The notes below the pieces were generated by a model that saw only the letters and a list, made by a program, of their open reading frames with translations, did not search any database and was not told where the DNA came from. A DNA stretch of 64,000 nucleotides from Spirosoma sp. SC4-14. Its GTDB lineage: Bacteria; Bacteroidota; Bacteroidia; Cytophagales; Spirosomataceae. The stretch lies in NCBI RefSeq assembly GCF_037201965.1, contig NZ_CP147518.1, forward strand, positions 2,169,001-2,233,000, given 5' to 3'. Numbering within the stretch: the stretch's first letter is position 1; each line of letters opens with the position of its first letter. The position numbers and the translations under genes are program-made. Of this stretch, positions 53,603 through 62,605 are shown piece by piece.

Positions 53603-55501
53603 ATGGCAGAACAGGCAAATCAGCCCGTACAGTACAACGAAGATAGTATCCGTTCTCTCGATTGGCGCGAACATATTCGTTTGCGGCCCGGTATGTACAT
53701 CGGTAAACTTGGCGACGGATCGGCTGCCGACGATGGCATTTACGTCCTCCTGAAAGAAACGATGGATAACTGTATTGACGAGCACGTTATGGGCTTTGGC
53801 AAGAATATCGACGTACGCGTTACCGATCATCGGGTCGAAGTTCGTGATTATGGCCGGGGCATTCCGCTCGGCAAGGTCGTTGAGGTCGTTTCTAAAATTA
53901 ATACGGGTGGTAAATACGATTCCGGCGCTTTTCAGAAATCGGTAGGGCTTAATGGCGTTGGTACCAAAGCCGTTAATGCGCTGTCGGCTTATTTCCGCGT
54001 ACAGTCTTTTCGGGAAGGCCGAACGGTCTGGGCCGAGTTTGAACGGGGAGAACTGAAGCAGAAAGGCGACGAATTGACCAGCGAACGCAACGGAACGCTC
54101 GTGTGCTTCGAACCTGATGATACCGTCTTTAAGCATTTTCATTTTATTCCGCAGTTTCTGGAAAATATGATCTGGAACTACTGCTACCTGAATGCGGGAC
54201 TGACCATTACGTTTAATAAACAGAAATACGTTTCTCAAAACGGCCTCCTCGATCTTCTTCGGGATAAGACCAAGAAAGACGAAGAATCGCTGCGGTATCC
54301 CATCATTCACCTCAAAGGAAATGATCTGGAAATTGCCATGACACACGGCAACCAGTACGGCGAAGAATACTATTCGTTCGTGAACGGACAGTATACTACT
54401 CAGGGCGGAACTCACCTTCAGGCTCTGCGCGAAGCCATTGTCGAAACAATTCGAAAACATTTCGACAAAAACTACGACGTAGCCGACGTTAGAGCCTCTA
54501 TTATTGCGGCCATCAGCATTCGCGTGCAGGAACCCGTTTTCGAATCGCAAACCAAAACCAAACTCGGCTCGATCAATATGTCGCCCGAGCCCAATGCGCA
54601 GTCAGTCAACTCGTTCGTCAAGGATTTCGTCAAAGAACGACTCGACGATTTTCTGCATATGAACCCGGCCGTGCGCGATGCACTCAAAAAACGAATCGAG
54701 CAATCGGAACGGGAACGAAAAGAACTTGCCGGTATAAAAAAACTAGCCAATGACCGTGCCAAAAAGGCAAGTCTTCATAATAAAAAGTTACGCGACTGCC
54801 GCAATCACCTAACCGACCTGAAAGCCGAAGACCGCTATCAGTCGACGTTGTTCATTACGGAAGGCGATTCGGCCAGCGGTTCTATCACCAAATCGCGTAA
54901 TGTGCAGTTGCAGGCCGTGTTTAGCCTGCGGGGTAAACCACTCAATTGCTTTGGCCTCACCAAAAAGGTAGTTTACGAAAACGAAGAGTTTAATTTACTC
55001 CAGCACGCACTCGATATTGAAGATGGACTGGAGGGGCTTCGCTATAATCGCATTGTGATTGCTACGGATGCCGATGTCGATGGTATGCATATTCGGCTGC
55101 TGATGTTAACCTTCTTTCTCCAATTCTTTCCTGATTTAGTTCGTAATGGTCATCTCTACATTCTTGAGACGCCATTATTTCGCGTGCGTAACCCTAAAAA
55201 CCATAAAGAGACTACGTATTGCTATTCGGAGGAGGAGAAGCAAACGGCTATCGATAAGCTGATGAAAAGCGGCAAAAAAACCGAAATTACACGGTTTAAG
55301 GGACTCGGAGAGATTTCGCCGGAAGAATTTGGACTGTTTATTGGTGAAAACATGCGGCTGGAACCGGTCATTATGGAGAAAGAAACATCGGTTACCAAAC
55401 TGCTCAGTTATTATATGGGTAAGAACACCCCCGACCGTCAGCGATTCATTATCGACAACCTGCGGATCGAGAAAGATGTAGAAGATGCCGCTTTAGTGTA
55501 A
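53603..55501 (+). CDS. parE: DNA topoisomerase IV subunit B
   Basis: A 632-residue type IIA topoisomerase B subunit. ATPase motifs [14 protein letters not shown] and [13 protein letters not shown] are in the first 130 residues. The TOPRIM acidic residues are in EGDSASG and [10 protein letters not shown]. Length and the [20 protein letters not shown] region match Bacteroidota ParE rather than GyrB, which is longer. (Exact stretch: [16 protein letters not shown].) It decatenates chromosomes with ParC, encoded elsewhere. Divergent from the polysaccharide operon. Confidence 0.93.
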   Translation: MAEQANQPVQYNEDSIRSLDWREHIRLRPGMYIGKLGDGSAADDGIYVLLKETMDNCIDEHVMGFGKNIDVRVTDHRVEVRDYGRGIPLGKVVEVVSKINTGGKYDSGAFQKSVGLNGVGTKAVNALSAYFRVQSFREGRTVWAEFERGELKQKGDELTSERNGTLVCFEPDDTVFKHFHFIPQFLENMIWNYCYLNAGLTITFNKQKYVSQNGLLDLLRDKTKKDEESLRYPIIHLKGNDLEIAMTHGNQYGEEYYSFVNGQYTTQGGTHLQALREAIVETIRKHFDKNYDVADVRASIIAAISIRVQEPVFESQTKTKLGSINMSPEPNAQSVNSFVKDFVKERLDDFLHMNPAVRDALKKRIEQSERERKELAGIKKLANDRAKKASLHNKKLRDCRNHLTDLKAEDRYQSTLFITEGDSASGSITKSRNVQLQAVFSLRGKPLNCFGLTKKVVYENEEFNLLQHALDIEDGLEGLRYNRIVIATDADVDGMHIRLLMLTFFLQFFPDLVRNGHLYILETPLFRVRNPKNHKETTYCYSEEEKQTAIDKLMKSGKKTEITRFKGLGEISPEEFGLFIGENMRLEPVIMEKETSVTKLLSYYMGKNTPDRQRFIIDNLRIEKDVEDAALV

Positions 55502-55602
55502 GTTTTCAGTTTTCAGTCTTTGAGTTTTCAGTTTTCAGTGGGTCATTTGTAAATCAGTTTTCGTGGCTACTTACTGAAAACCAAAGACTGAAAACTGAAA
55601 AC
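55502..55602. repeat. Thirty-bp hairpin built from GTTTTCAG words
   Basis: Left arm 55502-55532 pairs with right arm 55573-55602 along 30 bp with a single bulged A (55523) and a 40-nt loop. The arm is built from the word AGTTTTCAG (four near-tandem copies). It starts directly after the parE stop and ends 8 nt before the pheA ATG. It could act as a terminator and/or sequester the pheA start region. Confidence 0.8.
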
Positions 55603-55610
55603 GTATTAAA

Positions 55611-56684
55611 ATGACTCTCGAATCCCTCCGGAATGACATTGATTCCCTCGACGATCAGCTTCTTGCGCTCCTCAACCAGCGTATGGAACTGGTTCGTAAA
55701 GTAGGTGAACTGAAACGGTCGACCAATGCAGTTATTTATCGACCCGAGCGTGAAAAACAAATAATAGACCGGCTCTATAACCAGAACAATGGGTTGATGA
55801 ATCGGTCGGCTATTGAAGCCATTTTTCTGGAAATTTTTGCCGTTTCCCGTAATCTGGAACTACCCGAACGTATTGCCTTTCTGGGACCTGAGGGGAGTTT
55901 TACCCATCAGGCGGCCGAAAGCCGGTTCGGGGCTATGAGCGCTTATATGGCTCTGCCAACCATCCGGTCGGTGTTCGAAAGTGTGGAAACAGGGCGGGTT
56001 CGGTTTGGGGTTATTCCAATCGAAAACAACCAGGAGGGTATTGTTGAAGAAGCTATCGATCTGCTGCTCGAAAAAGATCTGTCGATTGCCGCCGAGATAA
56101 AAATTCCTGTGCATTTCACATTTGCCACGCAGTGCGAAAATCTGAATGATATTACGCATATCTACTCCAAAGACATTGCGTTTCGGCAATGCAGCAAATT
56201 TCTGAGCGATTCGTTTGAAGGACTACAGGCCGAACTCGTGCCTGTTGAATCGACATCGCGGGCAGCAAAAATGGCCGCCCAGGACCCCTACTCGGCGGCT
56301 ATCTGCTCACACATTGCCGCCAAATTATTCGATGTGCCTATCCTGTTCGACAACATCGAAGACAGCGACCTGAACCGGACGCGTTTCCTGATTTTGGCCA
56401 AAGATTTCAAAAATCAGCCTAGTGGCAGCGATAAGACCTCACTGATTGCTAAACTGGTCAATACCGAATCGCCGGGGGTGCTGGCGAAGTTTTTGCAGGA
56501 GTTCGACGCGAAAAACATTAACCTGACCAAAATTGAAAGCCGTCCGCTGCGTGATGGTGCTACATTCCGTTACTGGTTTTTAATTGAGTGCGAAGGTCAT
56601 TCCGACGATCCTGGTTTGCAGGAAATCATGAGTCGCCATGCGTCGGAAGTTAAACTCCTGGGCAGCTATGTGCGCGTTTCGTGA
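55611..56684 (+). CDS. pheA: Bifunctional chorismate mutase/prephenate dehydratase
   Basis: A 357-residue fusion: AroQ-type chorismate mutase (1-90, LRNDIDSLDDQLLALLNQRM), prephenate dehydratase (about 95-275 with FLGPEGSFTHQAA, IPIENNQEG and the TRF motif in NRTRFLIL) and an ACT regulatory domain (about 285-357 with ESRPLRD). It converts chorismate to phenylpyruvate for phenylalanine synthesis, inhibited by Phe through the ACT domain. Confidence 0.95.
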   Translation: MTLESLRNDIDSLDDQLLALLNQRMELVRKVGELKRSTNAVIYRPEREKQIIDRLYNQNNGLMNRSAIEAIFLEIFAVSRNLELPERIAFLGPEGSFTHQAAESRFGAMSAYMALPTIRSVFESVETGRVRFGVIPIENNQEGIVEEAIDLLLEKDLSIAAEIKIPVHFTFATQCENLNDITHIYSKDIAFRQCSKFLSDSFEGLQAELVPVESTSRAAKMAAQDPYSAAICSHIAAKLFDVPILFDNIEDSDLNRTRFLILAKDFKNQPSGSDKTSLIAKLVNTESPGVLAKFLQEFDAKNINLTKIESRPLRDGATFRYWFLIECEGHSDDPGLQEIMSRHASEVKLLGSYVRVS

Positions 56685-56738
56685 GTAGGTAGGGAATGGG
56701 TTAGGCGAAAAGCCTGTTTTCAAAAAAACGATAAAGAA

Positions 56739-57449
56739 ATGGAAGCTAATTCGTCAGCAGAAAATCCAGATAAGCTCGACCGTATTGTGGAAGCCCGGAT
56801 GAAACTGAAACGGCGTTTTGAGGAGAAAATGGCACAAACGCCTTCCATGACCGACGAGAACCCACGCGGTTCGGGACCACTCAACCGGCATGGTATGCCA
56901 GCCATACCTATTGGGCAGACCGTAACGACCAAATGGCCGGTGCTGGATCTGGGCTATCAGCCTTCAATTCCACTCGACAAATGGCAACTCAACATCGACG
57001 GTGAAGTTACGAATCCTATTCGGCTTAAATGGGAAGATTTGATGGCCTTGCCGCAGGTGGAAGATACCAGCGATTTCCATTGCGTAACAACCTGGTCGCG
57101 GCTGAATGTGCCGTGGGTAGGAGTGCGGTTTATGGATCTTGCGGCTCTGGTCGATCCTAAAAGTACGGCTACGCATGTGATGTGCTACGGCTACGATGGG
57201 TATGCAACTAACGTGTCGCTCGAAGAAGCATTAAAACCCGATGTATTGTTGGTTCATACTGCCGACGGCCAGCCATTAACCCGCGAACATGGTGGCCCAC
57301 TTCGAATGATTACGCCCCAGCTTTATGCCTGGAAAGGCTCGAAATGGATTAAGCGTATCGAATTTTTAACGAAGAACCAGCTTGGTTTCTGGGAAGAACG
57401 TGGCTACTCCAACACGGCCTACCCCTGGCGAAACGACCGATATTCTTAA
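56739..57449 (+). CDS. Sulfite-oxidase-like molybdopterin oxidoreductase
   Basis: A 236-residue protein of the oxidoreductase molybdopterin-binding family. The Mo-ligating Cys115 is in DFHCVTTWSRL, followed by VPWVGVRF and HGGPLRMITPQLYAWKG. It lacks a twin-arginine signal, so it is probably cytoplasmic, unlike MsrP/YedY. Reaction unknown; sulfoxide or sulfite chemistry is a family-level guess. Confidence 0.88.
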   Translation: MEANSSAENPDKLDRIVEARMKLKRRFEEKMAQTPSMTDENPRGSGPLNRHGMPAIPIGQTVTTKWPVLDLGYQPSIPLDKWQLNIDGEVTNPIRLKWEDLMALPQVEDTSDFHCVTTWSRLNVPWVGVRFMDLAALVDPKSTATHVMCYGYDGYATNVSLEEALKPDVLLVHTADGQPLTREHGGPLRMITPQLYAWKGSKWIKRIEFLTKNQLGFWEERGYSNTAYPWRNDRYS

Positions 57450-57507
57450 AAAGCGGGGAAAAGGCGCGGGGGTTGCGGGGAAACCCCCGCGCCTTTTCCC
57501 CGCTTTT
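57449..57507. terminator. Bidirectional 26-bp GC-rich terminator
   Basis: Arms 57449-57474 and 57482-57507 are exact reverse complements with a 7-nt loop. The stem has GC-rich blocks (GCGGGG, GGCGCGGGGG) and AAAA/TTTT ends. It touches the stop codons of both convergent genes (57447-57449 and 57506-57508). Confidence 0.85.
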
Positions 57508-58063
57508 AACTTTCAATAAAGCCGTAGCAAAGCATATGGCAGATGGTCATTTGGGCATCTTCGACCCGGCCGTAGTGTTCATCCTGAACAATAATGACCT
57601 CATCGGCAACGGCTGCCAGCCGACCGCCTTTTCCGCCAACCAACGCAATGGTCGTTAATCCATGATCTTTAGCCCACTGAACGGCTTTCACCACATTGGG
57701 GGAGTTTCCACTAACGCTGAGTGTCAGCACCAGATCGCCCGGTTGCGCATAGTTGTGTAATTGCTGAACATACACATCTTCATATGCATAATCGTTGCCA
57801 AGTGCCGTAATCCACGAAATACTTTCGTTCAACGACATACAGCGGAACCGCTTACCCATCCGATCCGATGCGCTTTTGCCCAGATCGGTAATAAAATGCG
57901 ACACATTTGAGGCACTTCCTCCGTTGCCAAAGGCAAACAGTTGACGGTCTTCCTGCCAGCACTGTTTGATCAGGTTGATCAACCGTTCAACCTGATCGAT
58001 CGGAATGGCGTCGTAAACGGTTTTCTGACGCGTCAGATAGTTTTCAAAATACGCTTTATCCAT
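57506..58063 (-). CDS. SIS-domain protein, GmhA-like (sedoheptulose 7-phosphate isomerase family)
   Basis: A 185-residue single SIS domain: FGNGGSASNVSHFITDL, LSVSGNSPNVVKA and a C-terminal HMLCYGFIE. The layout is that of GmhA, which makes D-glycero-manno-heptose 7-phosphate for LPS. Compared with E. coli GmhA, by recalled alignment, one metal-site Glu appears as Asp (TDL) and a Gln as Glu, while two His remain. So heptose synthesis is likely but not certain. Ends 16 nt after purL. Confidence 0.8.
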   Translation of the reverse strand: MDKAYFENYLTRQKTVYDAIPIDQVERLINLIKQCWQEDRQLFAFGNGGSASNVSHFITDLGKSASDRMGKRFRCMSLNESISWITALGNDYAYEDVYVQQLHNYAQPGDLVLTLSVSGNSPNVVKAVQWAKDHGLTTIALVGGKGGRLAAVADEVIIVQDEHYGRVEDAQMTICHMLCYGFIES

Positions 58064-58079
58064 GTCAACGTGAGCCGTA

Positions 58080-60338
58080 TTAGCTCATAATCTTACCGAG
58101 TGCGTTGTTATATAGGTCGTTAGCTTCTTTCTGGCTTACAATAGCCACATCATCAACAACAAAGCCACTTGTTGTTACCTGACCCAGATACCAGAAGGGC
58201 AAAATGGTATCGTCCAGATAAGCCTCTACATGATGCCGCTGATCGGGAGCAACCGAAATCACCACCCGGCTTTGGCCTTCGCCAAACAGAAAGGCATCTC
58301 TGCGATAGCGATCGTCAGTCATGATCTGGAAACCCGTATTGCCTGCCATAGCCGACTCGGCCAGCGTCACAAACAGACCACCATCCGAAACGTCGTGCGC
58401 CGATTTTAGCCATCCGTTACGGTTCATGGTTTTGATCGACTCCTGAACGCGCCATTCGGTATCGAAATCGAAGTAGGGGGCAGGCGACCCTTTTACGCCA
58501 CGATAAGAATATAAATACTCCGACGAAGCAATGTCGTCGGTAGACGGTCCTACGAGGAAAATCAGGTCACCTTCGTTTTTGAAGTCGAGCGTCATGTGGT
58601 GAGCAGGGTCTTCCAGCAAACCAAGCATACCGATCGTTGGCGTCGGAAATACCGGACCATCGTCGGAGCTTTGGTTGTAGAAACTAACGTTACCGCCCGT
58701 TACGGGTGTGCTAAACCGGCGGCAGGCTTCGCCCATGCCCTGAACTGCTTCAACAAACTGCCAGTAAACTTCAGGAACGTAGGGATTACCAAAATTCAGG
58801 TTGTTGGTTACGGCCAGCGGTTCGCCACCCGAGCATACAATGTTGCGGCAGGCTTCGGCTACGGCAATCATAGCACCCTGACGTGGGTTGGCGTTCACAT
58901 ACCGGCTGTTGCAATCGACCGTTATCACAATGGATTTATCGGTGCCTTTTACCCGAACAACGGCCGCATCCGACGGTGCATTGGTGCTGCGATTGGCCGT
59001 TCCAACCATCGAATCGTATTGTTCGTATACCCACTGGCGTGAGCAGATGTTCGGGTGCGACAACAAATGAACGGCTACTTTTTTGAGTTCGTCTTTTTCC
59101 AGATCGTCCACATCCGACGGATCAAATTTGGCGAACTCCTGAATGTAGGCTGGTTCACGGTATTCGCGGTGATATTGTGGAGCGCCCCCACCGAGCACCA
59201 GATCGTAGGCAGGCACATCGGCTACCAACTCGCCGTAGCGATAGAAATGTAGCCTTCCGCCCCCTTCAGTGGTTGGGGGTGTTACTTCGCCGATCTGGGC
59301 ACAGTTCAGGTCCCACTTATCGAAAATAGCCTGGATAACGTCTTCCTTGCCTTTTTCGATAACGACCAGCATCCGCTCCTGCGATTCGGACAGCAGGATT
59401 TCGAACGGAGCCATATTAGGCTGGCGGGTTGGCACTTTATCGAGGTCGATAATCATACCGTGTTCGCCCTTGGCACTCATTTCCGACGTAGAGCAGATAA
59501 TACCCGCAGCGCCCATGTCCTGAATACCGATTACGTAGCCAGTGGCAATGATTTCGAGAGTGGCTTCGAGCAGCAGCTTCTCCATGAACGGGTCGCCTAC
59601 CTGAACGGCAGGCAGTTTCTCGGTCGATGCGGCTGTAATGTCTTCTGAAGCGAAGGTAGCGCCGTGGATGCCGTCTTTCCCCGTGGCTGATCCAACAATA
59701 AAGACCGGATTACCAACGCCATAGGACGTAGCCTTGGCTACTTTATCGACTTCCACGATCCCGGCCGAGAACGCATTGACCAGTGGGTTGGTGTTGTAGC
59801 ATTCGTCGAAATAGATTTCTCCGCCTACCGTGGGAATACCGAACGCATTGCCATAATCGCCGATACCTTTTACGACACCGCGTAGTAGCCGCCGGGTTTT
59901 GGTCAGGTTCAGATCGCCAAACCGGAGCGAGTTAAGCTGGGCAATGGGTCGTGCGCCCATTGTAAAAATATCGCGGTTGATACCGCCGACACCCGTTGCG
60001 GCTCCCTGATAGGGTTCGAGGGCCGAAGGGTGGTTGTGCGATTCGATCTTGAATGAGCAGGCCAGACCATCGCCAATGTCAACCAGTCCGGCATTTTCTT
60101 CACCGGCTTTGGCCAGCATCCGGTCTGGTTGGCCGCTGCCAGAGTCGCGGGGCAGGGTTTTGAGCCATACGATGGAGTTTTTGTAGGAACAGTGCTCCGA
60201 CCACATCACCGAGAAAATACTCAGTTCGGTAAAGTTTGGCCGACGGCCCAGAATCTGGTTAATACGGTCAAATTCTTCGGGGAGCAGGCCCAGTTTGCGG
60301 GCTGTTTCAAGCGAGGGTAGCGATTCAGTAGCGTCCAT
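58080..60338 (-). CDS. purL: Phosphoribosylformylglycinamidine synthase subunit PurL
   Basis: A 752-residue enzyme of the small PurL type, without a glutaminase domain, so it needs PurQ and PurS from elsewhere. Motifs: the active-site His in [44 protein letters not shown], and [15 protein letters not shown]. It converts FGAR to FGAM with ATP and glutamine in purine synthesis. The ATG sits at the edge of a 32-bp leader hairpin. Confidence 0.96.
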   Translation of the reverse strand: MDATESLPSLETARKLGLLPEEFDRINQILGRRPNFTELSIFSVMWSEHCSYKNSIVWLKTLPRDSGSGQPDRMLAKAGEENAGLVDIGDGLACSFKIESHNHPSALEPYQGAATGVGGINRDIFTMGARPIAQLNSLRFGDLNLTKTRRLLRGVVKGIGDYGNAFGIPTVGGEIYFDECYNTNPLVNAFSAGIVEVDKVAKATSYGVGNPVFIVGSATGKDGIHGATFASEDITAASTEKLPAVQVGDPFMEKLLLEATLEIIATGYVIGIQDMGAAGIICSTSEMSAKGEHGMIIDLDKVPTRQPNMAPFEILLSESQERMLVVIEKGKEDVIQAIFDKWDLNCAQIGEVTPPTTEGGGRLHFYRYGELVADVPAYDLVLGGGAPQYHREYREPAYIQEFAKFDPSDVDDLEKDELKKVAVHLLSHPNICSRQWVYEQYDSMVGTANRSTNAPSDAAVVRVKGTDKSIVITVDCNSRYVNANPRQGAMIAVAEACRNIVCSGGEPLAVTNNLNFGNPYVPEVYWQFVEAVQGMGEACRRFSTPVTGGNVSFYNQSSDDGPVFPTPTIGMLGLLEDPAHHMTLDFKNEGDLIFLVGPSTDDIASSEYLYSYRGVKGSPAPYFDFDTEWRVQESIKTMNRNGWLKSAHDVSDGGLFVTLAESAMAGNTGFQIMTDDRYRRDAFLFGEGQSRVVISVAPDQRHHVEAYLDDTILPFWYLGQVTTSGFVVDDVAIVSQKEANDLYNNALGKIMS

Positions 60339-60430
60339 GATTGAATGATTGAATGATTGAATGATTGAACGGGCCGCCCGAGCGATTGCGAATGCCTATT
60401 CAATCATTCAACCATTCAATCACTCAATCA
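60338..60430 (-). promoter_or_regulatory. Leader hairpin of purL made of four TGATTGAA repeats
   Basis: The plus-strand segment 60338-60369 is four perfect tandem copies of TGATTGAA. It pairs with 60399-60430 over 32 bp with two mismatches, around a 29-nt GC-rich loop. In the purL mRNA this hairpin spans the leader from the transcription start region to the first base of the start codon, so it could regulate translation or transcription. No T-tract. Confidence 0.7.
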
Positions 60431-60441
60431 TTAATATACTG

Positions 60442-60449
60442 CAAAACTA
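60442..60449 (-). promoter_or_regulatory. Candidate -7 box of the purL promoter
   Basis: On the minus strand TAGTTTTG (60449-60442) matches TAnnTTTG and lies just upstream of the leader hairpin. No TTG at 19 nt. It is divergent from the tRNA-Ser promoter. Confidence 0.4.
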
Positions 60450-60480
60450 CATTTTTTTAGGGCAAGTTGCCTGCTGTGAG

Positions 60481-60510
60481 TTGACAAATATCGAATTGTC
60501 CGTATATTTG
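60481..60510 (+). promoter_or_regulatory. Complete Bacteroidota-type promoter of tRNA-Ser
   Basis: TTG (60481-60483), a 19-nt spacer, then TATATTTG (60503-60510), an exact match to the Bacteroidota consensus. Transcription would start a few nt before the tRNA (60520). Confidence 0.75.
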
Positions 60511-60519
60511 CAGCCAGAA

Positions 60520-60604
60520 AGAGAGATGGCAGAGTGGTCGATTGCGTCGGTCTTGAAAACCGAAGACTGTAACAGGTCCGGGGGTTCGAATCCCTCTCTC
60601 TCTG
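60520..60604 (+). tRNA. tRNA-Ser (anticodon TGA)
   Basis: An 85-nt class II tRNA: acceptor AGAGAGA (60520-60526) pairs with TCTCTCT (60597-60603), discriminator G60604. The anticodon stem TCGGT/ACCGA encloses loop CTTGAAA (anticodon TGA), a long variable arm follows, and the T-loop is TTCGAAT within GGGGG/CCCTC. CCA is not encoded. Reads UCA. Confidence 0.97.
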
Positions 60605-60616
60605 CGAAGAATATAT

Positions 60617-60654
60617 AAAGCACTCAAAATTAGCGATTTGAGTGCTTTTTTTGT
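60617..60654 (+). terminator. Rho-independent terminator of tRNA-Ser
   Basis: A 12-bp perfect stem (60617-60628 with 60637-60648) with an 8-nt loop, followed by a T-run, 12 nt after the tRNA. Confidence 0.85.
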
Positions 60655-60891
60655 TTGATTGTATCCTAAATTATGATCGTAATTAAGTATTGAATGCTAT
60701 TTGACAAGTATATAAGTGTCTTATAGTCAGCACCTTTATTTGACACCTTTGCCTAGGCATTTATAGAGAAACAATAACTACAATGAATTTCTTTTCCTTC
60801 TAGACGCCCTCGCACACCGATAACAGCAGAAAGCAGTATCCATTCGTATGCTTTCGTACTTCATGTTGCAGTGTAAACACACCTTTTGATA

Positions 60892-61108
60892 ATCAGGGCT
60901 TTTTTATGAAAACTTATAACCACGTAGTGGTGGGCCGCCGGTGCGGTGGCATCTTAGTAGTACTGATTGGCATTTCCTGTATGTATAGCTCCGTAGGGGC
61001 GACATGATTCCGGCAGATATCGCTCCTACGGAGCTATACATACATACATAGACTGACTGAATAGCTACTACGATGACATGCCTACGGCATTTTTATGAAA
61101 AAGCCCTG
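60892..61108. mobile_element. Possible MITE-like non-autonomous element
   Basis: An 11-bp perfect terminal inverted repeat (CAGGGCTTTTT at 60894-60904 with 61098-61108) extends inward by about eight further pairs with two wobbles. An 8-nt direct repeat TTTTGATA flanks it (60884-60891 and 61109-61116), as a target-site duplication would. It holds no transposase, only a REP-like hairpin at 60978-61044. The rest of the 610-nt gap (60655-60883 and 61117-61214) shows no gene. Confidence 0.45.
60978..61044. repeat. REP-like 25-bp hairpin
   Basis: Arms 60978-61002 and 61020-61044 pair over 25 bp with one wobble around a 17-nt loop. The stem contains GCTCCGTAGG, a GC-rich core like those of bacterial REP elements moved by RAYT transposases. 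No second copy occurs in the window. Confidence 0.65.
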
Positions 61109-61214
61109 TTTTGATATTACACTCGGTCGCGCCTGCGTTTGGCCTGGATGTACTTGAAATTTCGTACCCTATTCTAACAAAAAAATAAGTAAAAGTTCGC
61201 TCCTAAATAATCCA

Positions 61215-61733
61215 TCACCCAATCCGCCACAGTCGCCAGCCCAGCGCCCAGCCGAGCATACATAAACTGGCGGTAACTCCGCCCGAAAGACACAGAAATA
61301 AACCGAACAGCAGCACCCCGACAACCACCGCAATTTGCCGGTTATAATGAGCCTCCCAGTCCAGTAGAAAGTCGAGGATGTGGTTGTGCTGCATGGATCG
61401 GTAGCTGCGTTCACGCTGCATGGTGCTAAAAACCAGCCAGCAAACCGCTATCCGAAGCACCAGTAAACCAAGCTGATTCAGGAGGGGAATGTCTAATTTC
61501 TCCATGGGCAGGAGCCAGCGCTGCCCCGAAAAATCGATCCAGTAAACAGCAATTACCAACAGAGAAATGCCATAAAGAGCAGACAGCCCCAGGCGAACCT
61601 TTCGGGTTCGATAGGGCCGAATGTGCCCTACTAATGCTTGTTCCCAGTGAATTTGCCGGTATTGATTGACTGTCCAGACACCACAGGCGATTAGCCAACT
61701 CCATAGTACGGTTGAGACTATATCCTGTTCCAT
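61215..61733 (-). CDS. Hypothetical membrane protein, four segments
   Basis: A 172-residue protein with hydrophobic segments at about 5-20, 50-67, 85-103 and 135-165, separated by basic loops (RPYRTRKVRL, STMQRERSYRSMQHNH). No family was recognised. Shorter overlapping frames on the same strand are shadows. It may form a unit with the small genes upstream (61970, 62462). Confidence 0.55.
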   Translation of the reverse strand: MEQDIVSTVLWSWLIACGVWTVNQYRQIHWEQALVGHIRPYRTRKVRLGLSALYGISLLVIAVYWIDFSGQRWLLPMEKLDIPLLNQLGLLVLRIAVCWLVFSTMQRERSYRSMQHNHILDFLLDWEAHYNRQIAVVVGVLLFGLFLCLSGGVTASLCMLGWALGWRLWRIG

Positions 61734-61969
61734 AGTCGATCGATAAATTTTTGATGAGTGGATTAACGAAGAGACCTTTCCTGCATCATAGGAGACAGGA
61801 AGCCTGAATAGGGCGCTACGGTTTTACCAGCAACAAGTAGCTATTTTGATAATTAACCGTGCCACGGTTCAGTGAGCAGTTTCAGATGACCAGCAACACA
61901 GAATTTGGCCTGCCAGCCGGTCTTTGCTAACTAGTGGAAAAGAAGATGAAAGAAGGGTGTCAACCCGCG

Positions 61970-62347
61970 TCAGGGTGCGTTGATGGCAATCTGGTGTTCA
62001 AAAATCAGCCGAAGAAAAAAGAAAGGAAAAACAGCAACCCGAAGCCTTGTTAGCAAGGGCAGGCAAAGGGCGCTAAACGTAGCTGAAAGAAGGCTTGGGA
62101 AGAAAAGCAGGGAGGAAGAAAACGAGTAACTCGCCCGAAGACTGATAAGAACAAGGGCATCCCGATTACAAAGGATTGAGCTAATGTCGGCCTCACGCTC
62201 CGGCTGGGTATTTGAAAAGTAAGCCTGATGGTGAAGTTGCGCTCCCGATTCTGTTGCCTGAACGGGTAAGACCGCAAAAAGCCAGACAGCCCCAAAAACA
62301 GCCGTTAATTTTAGCCATTGCGGTATGTAGGGAGCCGTTTTGCTCAT
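61970..62347 (-). CDS. Putative small secreted or membrane protein (uncertain)
   Basis: 125 residues from the ATG at 62347. A clear signal peptide (KLTAVFGAVWLFAVLPVQA) is followed by a short polar stretch and then a hydrophobic, Leu/Phe/Ser-rich C-terminus of unusual composition. The N-terminal half looks real; the C-terminal half may come from a frameshift or degradation. No family recognised. Confidence 0.35.
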   Translation of the reverse strand: MSKTAPYIPQWLKLTAVFGAVWLFAVLPVQATESGAQLHHQAYFSNTQPEREADISSILCNRDALVLISLRASYSFSSSLLFFPSLLSATFSALCLPLLTRLRVAVFPFFFLRLIFEHQIAINAP

Positions 62348-62461
62348 TGTGCTTTGTCTTAACAAAATACGGTCTTATTCCCCAAAAGCGCAACATAGAT
62401 TCAGCTTACAAAGCACGAGTTACCATTGTGGCTTTGCTAAAATAAAAGGCAAGCCAGCGTA

Positions 62462-62605
62462 TTATCTGTACCGTTTCATGAAGAGCGAAAACGGCCACAG
62501 GAGCGTGGCTGCAATGGCCCGATGCCAGTCTGCCTTGTTCGGAGTGGGGCTGAGCGTCCTGGAGCAATACCAGGCAAATAGCGCAATAGTGAGTATCCAT
62601 TCCAT
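62462..62605 (-). CDS. Small 47-residue membrane protein
   Basis: ATG at 62605, stop TAA at 62464-62462. Two hydrophobic stretches (MEWILTIALFAWYC and AIAATLLWPFSLF) flank a polar, Trp/His/Lys-containing turn and the end is basic (MKRYR), so a two-segment or hairpin-inserted membrane protein is likely. The composition is far better than that of the overlapping frames. No family recognised. Confidence 0.5.
   Translation of the reverse strand: MEWILTIALFAWYCSRTLSPTPNKADWHRAIAATLLWPFSLFMKRYR

Noticed and set aside
53567..54550. A 327-residue open frame on the minus strand inside parE
   Set aside because: It lies fully opposite strongly supported parE motifs; the protein has no recognisable domain and a Phe/Ile-rich antisense-like composition.
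58596..59042. A 148-residue plus-strand frame
   Set aside because: Antisense to purL, which has full family motifs here.
60906..61007. A 33-codon frame with a lipoprotein-like end (GISC)
   Set aside because: It runs through the left arm of the REP-like hairpin and ends in it; the lipobox likeness is probably chance.
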